Of a DNA stretch of 64,000 nt, positions 33,732 through 41,975 are shown piece after piece. The DNA lies in assembly GCA_963824545.1 (NCBI GenBank), contig CAWGPP010000022.1:124001-188000 (forward strand), in the 5' to 3' direction. Each line of letters begins with the position of its first letter. Position 1 is the first letter of the stretch. This DNA is from Bog-532 sp963824545 (GTDB lineage: Bacteria > Actinomycetota > Actinomycetes > Streptosporangiales > Streptosporangiaceae). The notes below the pieces were generated by a model. It did not search any database and had not been told where the DNA came from. It was given only the letters and a program-made list of their open reading frames with translations. The translations under genes were made by a program, and so were the position numbers.

Positions 33732-34574
33732 ATGTGCCGCTGGCTTGCTTACACGGGTTCGCCCATCCTGGTCAAAGATGTGCTCTACACTCCGGCCCAT
33801 TCGCTGATCGACCAGAGTTTGCATTCCAAGCTCGGGGCCGAGACGACGAACGGCGATGGATTCGGCGTCGGCTGGTATGATGCCGCGCCGGCCCCCGGGG
33901 TCTTCCGCAGCATCGAGCCGGCGTGGAACGACCAGAACCTGCGCGAGCTCGCGGGCCACGTGACCTCGCCGCTGTTCTTCGCGCATATCCGCGCGGCGAT
34001 CGGGTCAGCTGTTCAGCAGACGAACTGCCATCCGTTCCGCTACGGCCGCTGGCTGTTCATGCACAACGGGTTCATCGACGGGTTCGCGGCGATCAAACGC
34101 GACCTGGTGCTCGCGATCGACGAATCGCTGTATCCCGAGATCAAGGGGCAGGCGGACACCGAGGTCCTGTTTTACCTGGCGCTCACCTTCGGCCTGGAGG
34201 AAGATCCCCCGGCCGCTGTCGCGCGGGCCATCGGGTTCGTGGAGGCAGCCGGGCGGCAGCGCGGTGTCACCTACCCGTTCCAGGGCACGATCGCGACGTC
34301 TGACGGCGAGGACCTGTGGGTGTTTCGCTACTCCAGTGAGGGCAAATCACGGTCGCTGTTCTTCAGCCGCGACATCCGCGCGGTCAGGCAGCTGTATCCC
34401 GACCGGGAGATCCTGTCCGGGCTGTCCGACGACACGCGGCTCGTGGTCTCCGAACCCATCGGTGACCTGCCCGGCGCCTGGAACGAGATGCCCGAGGCCA
34501 GCTACGGAGTGGTCGGCAAGGGAGATGACCGGCTGCTGCCTTTCGTCGTGCAGCCCCCGCCGAAAGCCCTGTGA
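33732..34574 (+). CDS. Class II (Ntn) glutamine amidotransferase
   Basis: A 280-residue N-terminal-nucleophile amidotransferase-like hydrolase. The start MCRWLAYTG puts the catalytic Cys at position 2. AAG GAG (33717-33724 region) precedes the ATG, which excludes the longer open frame. Family blocks are NGDGFGVGWY, SPLFFAHIRAA, QQTNCHPFRYGRWLFMHNGFIDGF and ADTEVLFYLAL. EgtC of ergothioneine synthesis and YafJ-like proteins belong here. The next gene encodes a glutamate-cysteine-ligase-like enzyme, so a gamma-glutamyl metabolite is a plausible shared substrate (inference). Confidence 0.93.
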   Translation: MCRWLAYTGSPILVKDVLYTPAHSLIDQSLHSKLGAETTNGDGFGVGWYDAAPAPGVFRSIEPAWNDQNLRELAGHVTSPLFFAHIRAAIGSAVQQTNCHPFRYGRWLFMHNGFIDGFAAIKRDLVLAIDESLYPEIKGQADTEVLFYLALTFGLEEDPPAAVARAIGFVEAAGRQRGVTYPFQGTIATSDGEDLWVFRYSSEGKSRSLFFSRDIRAVRQLYPDREILSGLSDDTRLVVSEPIGDLPGAWNEMPEASYGVVGKGDDRLLPFVVQPPPKAL

Positions 34575-34640
34575 CGGCCACAGAGCCGCACCCAGGGGGC
34601 CACCGTCCGGTAATCGTGGAAGAACGGGTGCGAAGCAGTA

Positions 34641-35774
34641 GTGGCGAAACACGAAGGCCCTGGGTTCAGCCGGCAGCGTCCGGAGTCGGTGGCCGTGGGG
34701 GTGGAAGAGGAGTTCCACACGGTCGACCTGAGGACGCGGCGGCTGACCGCGCAGGCCGACACTCTCATCCAGCGGCTGCCTGCTGACAGCTTCAGCTCAG
34801 AACTCCAGCGGTCCGTGCTGGAGGCTAATAGCCGCCCCTGGATCCGCCTGGCGGATCTCGCTGAGGACGTCGCGGCCCTGCGCCGGGCCGCCATCGCCAC
34901 GGCGGAACCCCTCGGGCTGGGCGTCGTGGCCGCCGGCACGGTGCCCCTTGCCGATCCTGACGCGCTCAAGGTGACCTCGGATCCGCGTTATGAGAACATG
35001 CGGGGCGAGTACCGGATGCTGGTTCGTGAGCAATTGATCTGCGGCGCGCAGGTGCACGTCGATGTGCACGATCGGGACCTGGCCGTGGCTGTCGCGCACC
35101 GCGTGGCACCTTGGCTGCCGGCGCTGCTGGCGCTGTCGGCGAGCTCGCCCTTCTGGCTGGGGACGGACACCGGCTACGCCAGCTACCGCACCCTAATCTG
35201 GCGGCGCTGGCCGACGACGGGTGCCTTCGGCGGATTCGAGTCAGCCGCAGACTACGACCAGACCGTGGCCGACCTCGTGCGGTCCGAGGTCATCAGCGAC
35301 CCCGGCATGATCTACTTCGATGTCCGGCCCTCGACCCGTCTGCCCACGGTGGAGCTGCGCATCTGCGACGCCTGCCCGCGTTTGGAAGACGTGGTCCTGC
35401 TGGCCGGGCTCTTCCGCGCGCTGGTGATACAGGAGTCCGACGCAGCGACCGCGGGCAGCCCGCCGATGCCCGTCGGCCCTGAACTGCTCGAGGCCGCGAC
35501 GTGGCGGGCCGCTCAATCTGGCCTGGAGGGCAACCTCGTCGATCCGGCCACCGCCACCCCGGTGCCTGCTCACCAGCTCATCAGGCAGCTGCTGGCAGAA
35601 CTCCGGCCCACACTGGAGTCGGTCGGTGACTGGGAGCTTGTCACCGAGCTCACGGAGTCGGCCCTCACCCGGGGCAGTTCGGCGTCGCGGCAGCGCGCGG
35701 TATCCGCCAGCGGCGGCCTTGAGGAGGTCGTCGACTCGCTGATGGCGGAAACCCGCGCCAGCACGGTTGCCTGA
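34641..35774 (+). CDS. YbdK-type carboxylate-amine ligase (GCS2 family)
   Basis: A 377-residue member of the glutamate-cysteine ligase family 2. Key blocks are VAVGVEEEFHTVDLRTRRL (metal-binding Glu cluster), ICGAQVHVDVHDRD, ASSPFWLGTDTGYASYRTLIW and FDVRPSTRLPTVELRICDACP. The family forms gamma-glutamyl amide bonds with ATP; YbdK itself is only a weak gamma-glutamylcysteine synthetase. The start is GTG 34641, with no clear Shine-Dalgarno. It follows the amidotransferase by 66 bp, probably in one transcript. An Egt-like role is possible, but no egtB/D/E is in the window. Confidence 0.92.
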   Translation: MAKHEGPGFSRQRPESVAVGVEEEFHTVDLRTRRLTAQADTLIQRLPADSFSSELQRSVLEANSRPWIRLADLAEDVAALRRAAIATAEPLGLGVVAAGTVPLADPDALKVTSDPRYENMRGEYRMLVREQLICGAQVHVDVHDRDLAVAVAHRVAPWLPALLALSASSPFWLGTDTGYASYRTLIWRRWPTTGAFGGFESAADYDQTVADLVRSEVISDPGMIYFDVRPSTRLPTVELRICDACPRLEDVVLLAGLFRALVIQESDAATAGSPPMPVGPELLEAATWRAAQSGLEGNLVDPATATPVPAHQLIRQLLAELRPTLESVGDWELVTELTESALTRGSSASRQRAVSASGGLEEVVDSLMAETRASTVA

Positions 35775-36262
35775 CGCCTACCCGGACCGCTCGGTGGCCA
35801 GCCAGGGCGTGCTGCCGTGTGGTACGCCAGAACTCGTGCAGAGCATCTGACCTGGTCTTCTATCCTCGGTGCTCGCGCTCATTCGCGTCCGACCTGGCGA
35901 CGTCCAGCCGCCGTGTGAGGCTGCAGCCGTTTCGCTACTGCTCCCTGCGCAGCACCGCCTCCGCCTCGATCTCGAGGTGGACGTTCTCGCTGGCCAGGCC
36001 CAGGATCGGCGGGTTGGTGCAGACGCCGTCGTCGATGACATCGCTGCACGTCCGAAGCTGTGCCGTACGCGGGCCGCCTCCTAGGGCCGTTCGTCCCGAA
36101 ACCATGATGCCGGAGGCCCGCCCGATCGTCACGTGGGCACCCGGCGACGCGGCTTTCACGACACGGTGAAGGCAACGCTGGAGGCGGCCTGCCGCCTCCA
36201 GCACATCGACCCTCCGATGAGAGCCTGTCCAACCCGAAGTACACCGGGTCGTCCCCCCGGGG
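35775..36262. other. Intergenic region with a possible decayed reading frame
   Basis: About 490 bp between convergent genes. A minus-strand frame (35935-36204) ends ENVHLEIEAEAVLRREQ and contains MLEAAGRLQ, which faintly recall RidA/YjgF proteins. The middle does not match and no ribosome-binding site is seen, so at most this is a degraded gene. I see no terminator or RNA gene here. Confidence 0.35.
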
Positions 36263-37495
36263 CTACACGGATACGGGCTCGGCGGCGGCGGGGTGCGCGT
36301 TCGGGTGGCCGATCGACAGGCCGCTGTCGGCGTCGAAGAACTGCAGGTTGGCGGTGTCGACGGCCAGCTCGATGCGCTGGTTCGGGCGGACCTTGGACCG
36401 GGCGGAGACCCGTGCGGTCCACAGCGACTTGCCGCCGACCAGGGCCGCGACGCTCTCGTTGTCCCCGCTGTCCCCGGTCGCTGCGTCCGTGATGCTGGCG
36501 TGCTCCACCGGCGGCGCGTCGATCGTGAAGATCACGTGGATCTCGCTGCCCAGTTCCTCGGTGACCCCGGCGGTCACCGGCATGCGGGCCCAGGTCGCGT
36601 CGGAGAGCGTGGCGTCCTCGAAGTCAGACGGCCGGATACCCAGGATGATCGTGCGGCCGAAATAGCTGTCCAGCCCCGGCTTGCCCTCGATGACCGCGGC
36701 GGGCACGGCCAGCTTGTACCCGGCGAAGGTGACCACCGGGCCGTCGTCGCGGGTGAGCTCGGCCGTGACGAAGTTCATCGCCGGGGAGCCGATGAAGCCG
36801 GCCACGAAAAGGTTCACCGGCGAATCGAACAGGTGCTGCGGCGTGTCGACCTGCTGGAGCCGGCCATCGCGCATGACGCAGACCCGGTGGCCCAGCGTCA
36901 TGGCCTCAACCTGGTCGTGCGTCACGTAAATGGTGGTGACGCCGAGGCGCTCGTGCAACTGGTTGAGGGACGCGCGCATCGACACGCGCAGCTTGGCGTC
37001 GAGGTTGGACAGCGGCTCGTCCATCAGGAAGGCCTGCGGTTCGCGGACGATCGCGCGGCCCATCGCGACCCGCTGCCGCTGGCCGCCGGACAGGGCGGCC
37101 GGCTTGCGCTTGAGGTACTGGTCGAGGCCGAGCATCTTGGCCGCCTCGGTCACCCGGCGCTTGATCTCGTCCTTGGGCGTCTTGCGCAACTGCAGGCCGA
37201 AGGCGAGGTTCTGCTCGACCGTCATGTGCGGGTAGAGCGCGTAGTTCTGGAACACCATGGCGATGTCGCGGTCCTTGGGCGGCAGGTCGTTGACCACCCG
37301 GTCGCCGATCGTGATCGTGCCGGAGCTGATCTCCTCGAGCCCGGCGATCGAGCGCAGCGCGGTGGACTTCCCGCAGCCCGACGGGCCCACGAGGACCATG
37401 AACTCGCCGTCCTTGACTTCCAGTGACAGTCCGTCGATGGCCTTCACGCCGCCGGCGTAGACCTTGTCGATGTGATCGAGGACTATCTGGGCCAT
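36263..37495 (-). CDS. MsiK/UgpC-type sugar ABC transporter ATPase
   Basis: A 410-residue ABC ATPase. Walker A is GPSGCGKST, the Q-loop VFQNYALYPHM, the signature LSGGQRQRVAMGRA, Walker B FLMDEPLSNLD and the switch YVTHDQ. About residues 235-395 are the TOBE/MalK-type regulatory domain. In actinomycetes one such ATPase (MsiK) energises many different sugar importers, which fits the absence of a permease or binding protein beside it. ATG 37495 has AGGGAGC upstream. It is divergent from an Lrp-family regulator, with palindromes between. Confidence 0.93.
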   Translation of the reverse strand: MAQIVLDHIDKVYAGGVKAIDGLSLEVKDGEFMVLVGPSGCGKSTALRSIAGLEEISSGTITIGDRVVNDLPPKDRDIAMVFQNYALYPHMTVEQNLAFGLQLRKTPKDEIKRRVTEAAKMLGLDQYLKRKPAALSGGQRQRVAMGRAIVREPQAFLMDEPLSNLDAKLRVSMRASLNQLHERLGVTTIYVTHDQVEAMTLGHRVCVMRDGRLQQVDTPQHLFDSPVNLFVAGFIGSPAMNFVTAELTRDDGPVVTFAGYKLAVPAAVIEGKPGLDSYFGRTIILGIRPSDFEDATLSDATWARMPVTAGVTEELGSEIHVIFTIDAPPVEHASITDAATGDSGDNESVAALVGGKSLWTARVSARSKVRPNQRIELAVDTANLQFFDADSGLSIGHPNAHPAAAEPVSV

Positions 37496-37600
37496 GATGC
37501 TCCCTCGCATAGTGGGCCGCGCAGGCCGGGCCCGTTCCATATGTCCTGGCCGGAAGCGTAACGTCGGCTTCGCCGACCGTTAAGATCACACCCGCCAATG

Positions 37601-37652
37601 TTACGATAGCGTAAAGATCGTGACCTGTTCGTTATAAAAACGACGGTAACGG
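37601..37652. promoter_or_regulatory. Palindromes between MsiK-like and Lrp genes
   Basis: A perfect inverted repeat TTACG-ATAG-CGTAA at 37601-37614, plus a looser GTTATAAAAACGACGGTAAC just to its right (37631-37650). The region is AT-rich compared with its surroundings. It lies in the shared 213-bp divergent promoter, so the Lrp-family product is the natural candidate to bind. Confidence 0.6.
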
Positions 37653-37708
37653 AACCCGGTCGGACCGGCCAGATCCCCGGCAGCGCCCGGCGGCGCTACG
37701 GTGTCGGG

Positions 37709-38149
37709 GTGGAAGAGATCGACCGCACGATTATCTCGCTGCTCTCCGGGGACGGGCGGATGAGCTTCACGGAGCTGGCCAAGTGGACCGGGCTGTCCGT
37801 CTCCGCGGCGCACCAGCGCGTCCGGCGGCTGGAGCAGAGCGGGGTGATCAGGGGATACGCGGCGCTCTGCAACCCCGACGAGATCGGCCTCCCGCTGACC
37901 GCGTTCATCTCGATCAAGCCCTTCGACGCGGCCGCCCCGGACGACGTGCCGCAGCGGCTTGAGGCGATGACGGCGATCGAGGCGTGCCACAGCGTGGCCG
38001 GCGACGAGAACTACATCCTCAAGGTGCGGGTCGCCTCGCCGGTGGCGCTGGAAGATCTGCTGCATGAGATCCGGACCGTGGCCGGGGTCTCCACGCGGAC
38101 CACCATCGTGCTCAGCACCCCCTACGAGAACCGCCCGCCCGGCATCTAG
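37709..38149 (+). CDS. Lrp/AsnC-family transcriptional regulator
   Basis: A 146-residue feast/famine regulator: N-terminal winged helix-turn-helix (IDRTIISLLSGDGRMSFTELAKWTGLSVSAAHQRVRRLE) and a C-terminal RAM ligand domain (ACHSVAGDENYILKVRVAS). Lrp proteins form octamers that respond to amino acids. Here it is divergent from an MsiK-like ATPase. The GTG start follows a gggg-containing stretch. It probably regulates itself and perhaps the ATPase gene through the palindromes upstream. Confidence 0.93.
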   Translation: MEEIDRTIISLLSGDGRMSFTELAKWTGLSVSAAHQRVRRLEQSGVIRGYAALCNPDEIGLPLTAFISIKPFDAAAPDDVPQRLEAMTAIEACHSVAGDENYILKVRVASPVALEDLLHEIRTVAGVSTRTTIVLSTPYENRPPGI

Positions 38150-38449
38150 CCTCCCGGGCTCGGACCTGTCCTGGCGATCATGTGAAGGCCGGCCGTGATA
38201 GCCAGGGCCGCCAGTGCCCGGGGCTAGCTCGGGCTAGCTCCCGGCCTGGGCCCGGTCCCTGCCCCGTGCGTTCCCCGTGCCTCGCGCCCCGCGCTTCCCG
38301 TGCCCCGTGCGTTCCCCGTGCCTCGCGCTTCGCTCCTGCCCCAGGAGCCCCGTCCCACCCGCCACACCAATACCAGGCGAGGAGGTTGGGGAGCAAAGTC
38401 AGCGCTATTCACTGAATATGCTCCCCAACCTCCCGGTCCAGCTAGCTGG
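38150..38449. other. Intergenic region with direct repeats and a large hairpin
   Basis: No gene is supported. It contains GGCTAGCTC tandem copies near 38221-38240, a 26-bp direct repeat ccccgtgcgttccccgtgcc... (twice within 38262-38330) and, at 38381-38433, a long perfect inverted repeat annotated separately. The convergent Lrp and TetR genes both end into it. Confidence 0.6.
38381..38433. terminator. Large stem-loop between convergent Lrp and TetR genes
   Basis: Perfect 15-bp arms GGAGGTTGGGGAGCA / TGCTCCCCAACCTCC separated by a 23-nt AT-richer loop that itself includes TTCACTGAA. It is 17 bp beyond the TetR stop. A bidirectional terminator is the simplest reading. The loop is longer than usual for an intrinsic terminator. 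Confidence 0.6.
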
Positions 38450-39256
38450 CTAGTCGCGGGCGCGCAGGCCGTCAAGGGTGAGGGACAGCAGCCGGTCGGC
38501 CTGGTCCGGGGTGCGCTCGGTTGCCACCACCACGCCGTGGACCAGCATCATCACGTCCATCGCGGTGAGATCGTCACGGACCGCCCCGGCCTGCTGGGCG
38601 CGCTCCAGCAGCCGCCCGGCGGTGTCCCGCATGATCTGGCTGCACGTGCTGATCACCTCGGAGTTCTGCCCCCGGGCCGCGATCAGCGCATGGGCCAGGC
38701 CACGCTTGGTGACCAGGTAACTGGCCAGCACGCGCAGCCAGCCCGCGAACGCGTCCCCGGCCGAGGGGGAGCCGGCGAGTTCCTCGCCTTGGGCGCAGAC
38801 CGCGTTGACCTGGGTCCGGAACACGGCCTCCTGCAGGTCGAGCCGGGTGGGGAAGTGCCGGTAGAGCGTGCCGATCCCGACGCCGGCGCGGCGCGCGATG
38901 TCCTCCAGCGGAGCGTCGGCGCCGTTCTCGGCGAAGGCTGCGGTCGCCGCGGTGAGCAGCCGGTCATGACTGCGCCGGGCGTCCGCCCGCATGGGTGGCC
39001 GTCCGTCGTCCGCCCGCATGGGTGGCCGTCCGTCGTCCGCCCGCATGGGTGGCCGTCCGTCGCCCGCCCACGTAGGCGCCGCCGGGGCCTGGCCCAGTGC
39101 CTGGCTCGCGGCCCGGTCTGGCGCCTGCCCCGCGGCCTGGCCTGGGGCCGCGCCCGCGGCGGCCTGGCCCGGGGGCGCGCCCGCGGCGTGGCCCGCGCTG
39201 GCCGGCGGAACCGCGGCGGCGGGCTGAGCCGGGGTGGGCGTGTCGGTTTTCGTCAT
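38450..39256 (-). CDS. TetR/AcrR-family repressor with repeat-expanded N-terminus
   Basis: A 268-residue regulator. Residues 1-90 are low complexity: Ala/Pro/Gln-rich, then three 9-residue repeats DGRPPMRAD (27-bp tandem DNA repeat at about 38988-39066). The TetR helix-turn-helix follows: RLLTAATAAFAENGADAPLEDIARRAGVGIGTLYRHFPTR. The C-terminal ligand domain covers about 140-268. A start inside the repeats (an MRAD codon) is possible. It is divergent from an EmrB/QacA-type MFS exporter with a palindromic operator in the promoter, the standard drug-sensing repressor/pump arrangement. Confidence 0.9.
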   Translation of the reverse strand: MTKTDTPTPAQPAAAVPPASAGHAAGAPPGQAAAGAAPGQAAGQAPDRAASQALGQAPAAPTWAGDGRPPMRADDGRPPMRADDGRPPMRADARRSHDRLLTAATAAFAENGADAPLEDIARRAGVGIGTLYRHFPTRLDLQEAVFRTQVNAVCAQGEELAGSPSAGDAFAGWLRVLASYLVTKRGLAHALIAARGQNSEVISTCSQIMRDTAGRLLERAQQAGAVRDDLTAMDVMMLVHGVVVATERTPDQADRLLSLTLDGLRARD

Positions 39257-39285
39257 CGGCCTTCGCGATCGTCACAACAATTCGT

Positions 39286-39333
39286 TTGCCAAAACGGAGG
39301 GTGCCTCCGTATATTAACCGGAGTAGACCTCCG
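39286..39333 (+). promoter_or_regulatory. MFS promoter with TetR-type operators
   Basis: A -35 candidate TTGCCA (39286-39291) and a -10 candidate TATATT (39310-39315) are 18 bp apart. Between them lies the perfect palindrome ACGGAGG-GTG-CCTCCGT (39294-39310). A second weaker palindrome CGGAG-tagac-CTCCG (39319-39333) follows the -10. Binding here would block RNA polymerase, so the divergent TetR protein is the likely repressor. Confidence 0.75.
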
Positions 39334-39421
39334 CTTCATCCCGAGCGTACCGCCTGGCCAGCGGAATCCCGGCGCGGATGTCGCGCATCCATGAACCTGA
39401 CCACACAACGTGGAGGCACCT

Positions 39422-40939
39422 GTGTCTTCTTCCCCTGACGTCTCACCAGGGGCGCCGCCGGGCCGTGACGCACCGCGCCGCGGCTACGGCCACCGTGGCA
39501 TCGCCCTGGTCATCCTGCTCTGCGCCCAGCTGATGGTCATCCTGGACGCCACGGTCGTGAACATCGCGCTGCCGGAGATCGAGCGCGGCCTGAACTTCAG
39601 CGCGACCAGCCTGTCCTGGGTCATGAACGGGTACACGCTCACCTTCGGCGGGCTGCTGCTGCTCGGCGGGCGGGCCGGTGACATCCTCGGCCGGCGGCGA
39701 CTGTTCCTCACCGGCGTCAGCCTGTTCACCGTCGCGTCCCTGGCCGGCGGCCTGGCCACCTCGGCCGGGCTGCTGCTGGCGGCGCGCGCGGCGCAGGGCG
39801 TGGGCGGGGCGCTCGCCTCACCCGCCGTGCTCGCTCTCATCGTGGGCAGCTTCCCCGAGGGCCGCGAGCGGACCCGCGCCCTGGCCATCTACACCGGCGT
39901 CATCACCGGCGGCGCGTCGCTCGGCCTGGTCCTCGGCGGCGTCATCACCGAGTGGCTGTCGTGGCGCTGGGTGCTGTTCATCAACGTCCCCATCGGGCTG
40001 ATCGCGCTGGTGGCGGCGCCCCGGTTCGTGTCCGAGACCCCGCGCCAGCCCGGACGGTTCGACGTGGCGGGCGCGCTGACCTCCACCCTCGGCATGGCCG
40101 CGCTCGTCTACGCGTTCATCAGGGCCGCCGCCAGCGGCTGGGGCGACGGGCTGGCGGCCGGCGCGTTCGCGCTGGCCGTGGTGCTGCTGGCCGCGTTCCT
40201 GCTGACCGAGACGCGTGCGCGGCAGCCGATCACGCCGCTGCGCCTGTTCGCTGACGCCAGCCGGTCCGGCTCTTATGCCGCGCGGCTGCTGCTGGTCGCC
40301 GGGATGATGGGGATGTTCTTCTTCCTGACCCAGTTCCTGCAGGACATCCTGGGGTTCAGCCCGCTGCGCGCCGGGATCGCGTTCCTGCCGATGACGGTCA
40401 TGGTGTTCGGCGTGTCCCGGGCCGCGCCGCAGCTGATGACGCGGGCCGGCCCCCGGGCGATGATGATCGCCGGAATGGTGCCCGTCATCATCGGCATGGC
40501 GTGGCTGTCCCGCGTGTCGCCCGGCACTGGGTACTGGACCGGTGTCGTCGGTCCCATGGTGCTCCTCGGCGGCGGCATGGGAACCGTGTTCGTGCCGCTG
40601 ACCACCGCCTCGCTGGCCGGGGTGCAGCCGGCCGACTCCGGCGCGGCCTCCAGCATGGTCAACGTGATGCAGCAGGTCGGCGGCGCGCTCGGGCTGGCCG
40701 TCCTGGTCGCGGTGTACGGCACGGCCACCCGGGACGCGGCCCGGCACCCGCTGCCGGGAGCCTCCGCGGCCCTGCAGGCGCACCACGTCCTCGCGCACGG
40801 CATGGCGACGGCGTTCCTGCTCGCCGCGATCCTGGACGCGGTGGCGCTGATCGTGATCATCACGCTGATCCGGACCCGCGCGCCGATGACGGCGCCGCCG
40901 CAGGCCGCCGAGGCGGAAGAGGAGGCTCTCGCCGCCTGA
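39422..40939 (+). CDS. MFS exporter, DHA2/EmrB-QacA type
   Basis: A 505-residue, 14-helix proton-coupled drug exporter. Motifs are LDATVVNIALPEIERGL (helix 1), GGRAGDILGRRRLFL (motif A) and YTGVITGGASLGLVLGG (motif C of exporters). The GTG at 39422 has GGAGG six bases upstream and is preferred over 39410. Regulated, very probably, by the divergent TetR gene. The substrate is unknown; this class exports dyes, antibiotics or secondary metabolites. Confidence 0.93.
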   Translation: MSSSPDVSPGAPPGRDAPRRGYGHRGIALVILLCAQLMVILDATVVNIALPEIERGLNFSATSLSWVMNGYTLTFGGLLLLGGRAGDILGRRRLFLTGVSLFTVASLAGGLATSAGLLLAARAAQGVGGALASPAVLALIVGSFPEGRERTRALAIYTGVITGGASLGLVLGGVITEWLSWRWVLFINVPIGLIALVAAPRFVSETPRQPGRFDVAGALTSTLGMAALVYAFIRAAASGWGDGLAAGAFALAVVLLAAFLLTETRARQPITPLRLFADASRSGSYAARLLLVAGMMGMFFFLTQFLQDILGFSPLRAGIAFLPMTVMVFGVSRAAPQLMTRAGPRAMMIAGMVPVIIGMAWLSRVSPGTGYWTGVVGPMVLLGGGMGTVFVPLTTASLAGVQPADSGAASSMVNVMQQVGGALGLAVLVAVYGTATRDAARHPLPGASAALQAHHVLAHGMATAFLLAAILDAVALIVIITLIRTRAPMTAPPQAAEAEEEALAA

Positions 40940-41161
40940 CCCGGGGCTGTCATCGGGGCGATGGCTAAACGGACACTTTTCGGTAAATTCGGGATCTTTC
41001 GGTTCTAGTCGGGCGCGGCGTGCGTGCTACTGTCAAGCCGCACGTGTGGCCCGCAGGGGCGGCCATGACCGGGCGGACGCCGGGAGGAGCGGGCAACTGC
41101 CCGGAGAGGCCTCCTCCAGGTGCCGGCCGCGTGGCGGCCCCTGGCCAGTATCGGCCGGGCC

Positions 41162-41923
41162 TCAGCCCCGGCCGATGAACGGCATGTTCGTCGCCATGAT
41201 CGTCATGAACTCGACGTTGGCGTCGAGCGGCAGGCCCGCCATCAGCAGCACGGCTTCGGTCACGTGCCGGGTTTCCATCAGGGGCTCGGCGCGGACCGAG
41301 CCGTCCGGCTGCGGCACCCCGGCACCGAACGTCCCCGTCATCTCCGTCGCCGCGTTGCCGATGTCGATCTGGCCGCACGCGATCCGGTAGGGCCGCCCCT
41401 CCAGCGATATCGCCTTGGTCAGGCCCGTGATGGCGTGCTTGCTGGCGGTGTAGGCCACCGCGAACGGCCGGGGGACGTGCGCCGACACCGATCCGTTGTT
41501 GATGATCCGGCCTCCCTGCGGGTCCTGGTTTTTCATCTGCCTGAACGCGGCCTGCGCGCACAGGAACGAGCCGGTGAGGTTGGTGTCGATCACGGCGTGC
41601 CACTGCTCCACCGGCATGCTGTCCAGCGGGCCGCCCTGGCCGAACGTGCCCGCGTTGTTGACCAGCACGTCGACCCGGCCCCACCGGGCCACTACCGCCG
41701 CGAACAGCTCCGCGACCGACGCGGCGGACCGCACGTCGGCCGGTACTGCCAGGGCCTCGCCCGCCGCCGGGAGCGCCGCGGCGCCGGTGGCGTCCAGCGA
41801 CTCGGCGTGCCGTCCGGCCAGGGCCACGCGCTGACCGGCCCGCAGCATCGCGATCGCGATATCCCGGCCGATCCCGGAACCGGCCCCGGTGATCACCGCC
41901 ACCGGGGGCGCGGCGGGCCTCAC
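41162..41923 (-). CDS. Short-chain dehydrogenase/reductase
   Basis: A 253-residue classical SDR. The NAD(P) motif is TGAGSGIG, then NNAG, the catalytic Ser in INNGSVSAH and YTASK as the Tyr-Lys pair. The acidic or basic residue after the second strand is R38 in AGRHAES, suggesting NADP preference (inference). The start is GTG 41923. It lies 52 bp downstream of the mannosidase gene on the same strand and may be cotranscribed. The substrate is unknown. The 222 bp beyond it to 40940 hold no gene. Confidence 0.92.
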   Translation of the reverse strand: MRPAAPPVAVITGAGSGIGRDIAIAMLRAGQRVALAGRHAESLDATGAAALPAAGEALAVPADVRSAASVAELFAAVVARWGRVDVLVNNAGTFGQGGPLDSMPVEQWHAVIDTNLTGSFLCAQAAFRQMKNQDPQGGRIINNGSVSAHVPRPFAVAYTASKHAITGLTKAISLEGRPYRIACGQIDIGNAATEMTGTFGAGVPQPDGSVRAEPLMETRHVTEAVLLMAGLPLDANVEFMTIMATNMPFIGRG

Positions 41924-41975
41924 CGGGTGCCGCCCTCATCCGGACGCGCGGCCGGCCTCGCGGGGGTGCCGGCCC

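Noticed and set aside
35935..36204. RidA-family gene on the minus strand
   Set aside because: Only the last ~15 residues vaguely resemble the family. The core motifs and a ribosome-binding site are missing.
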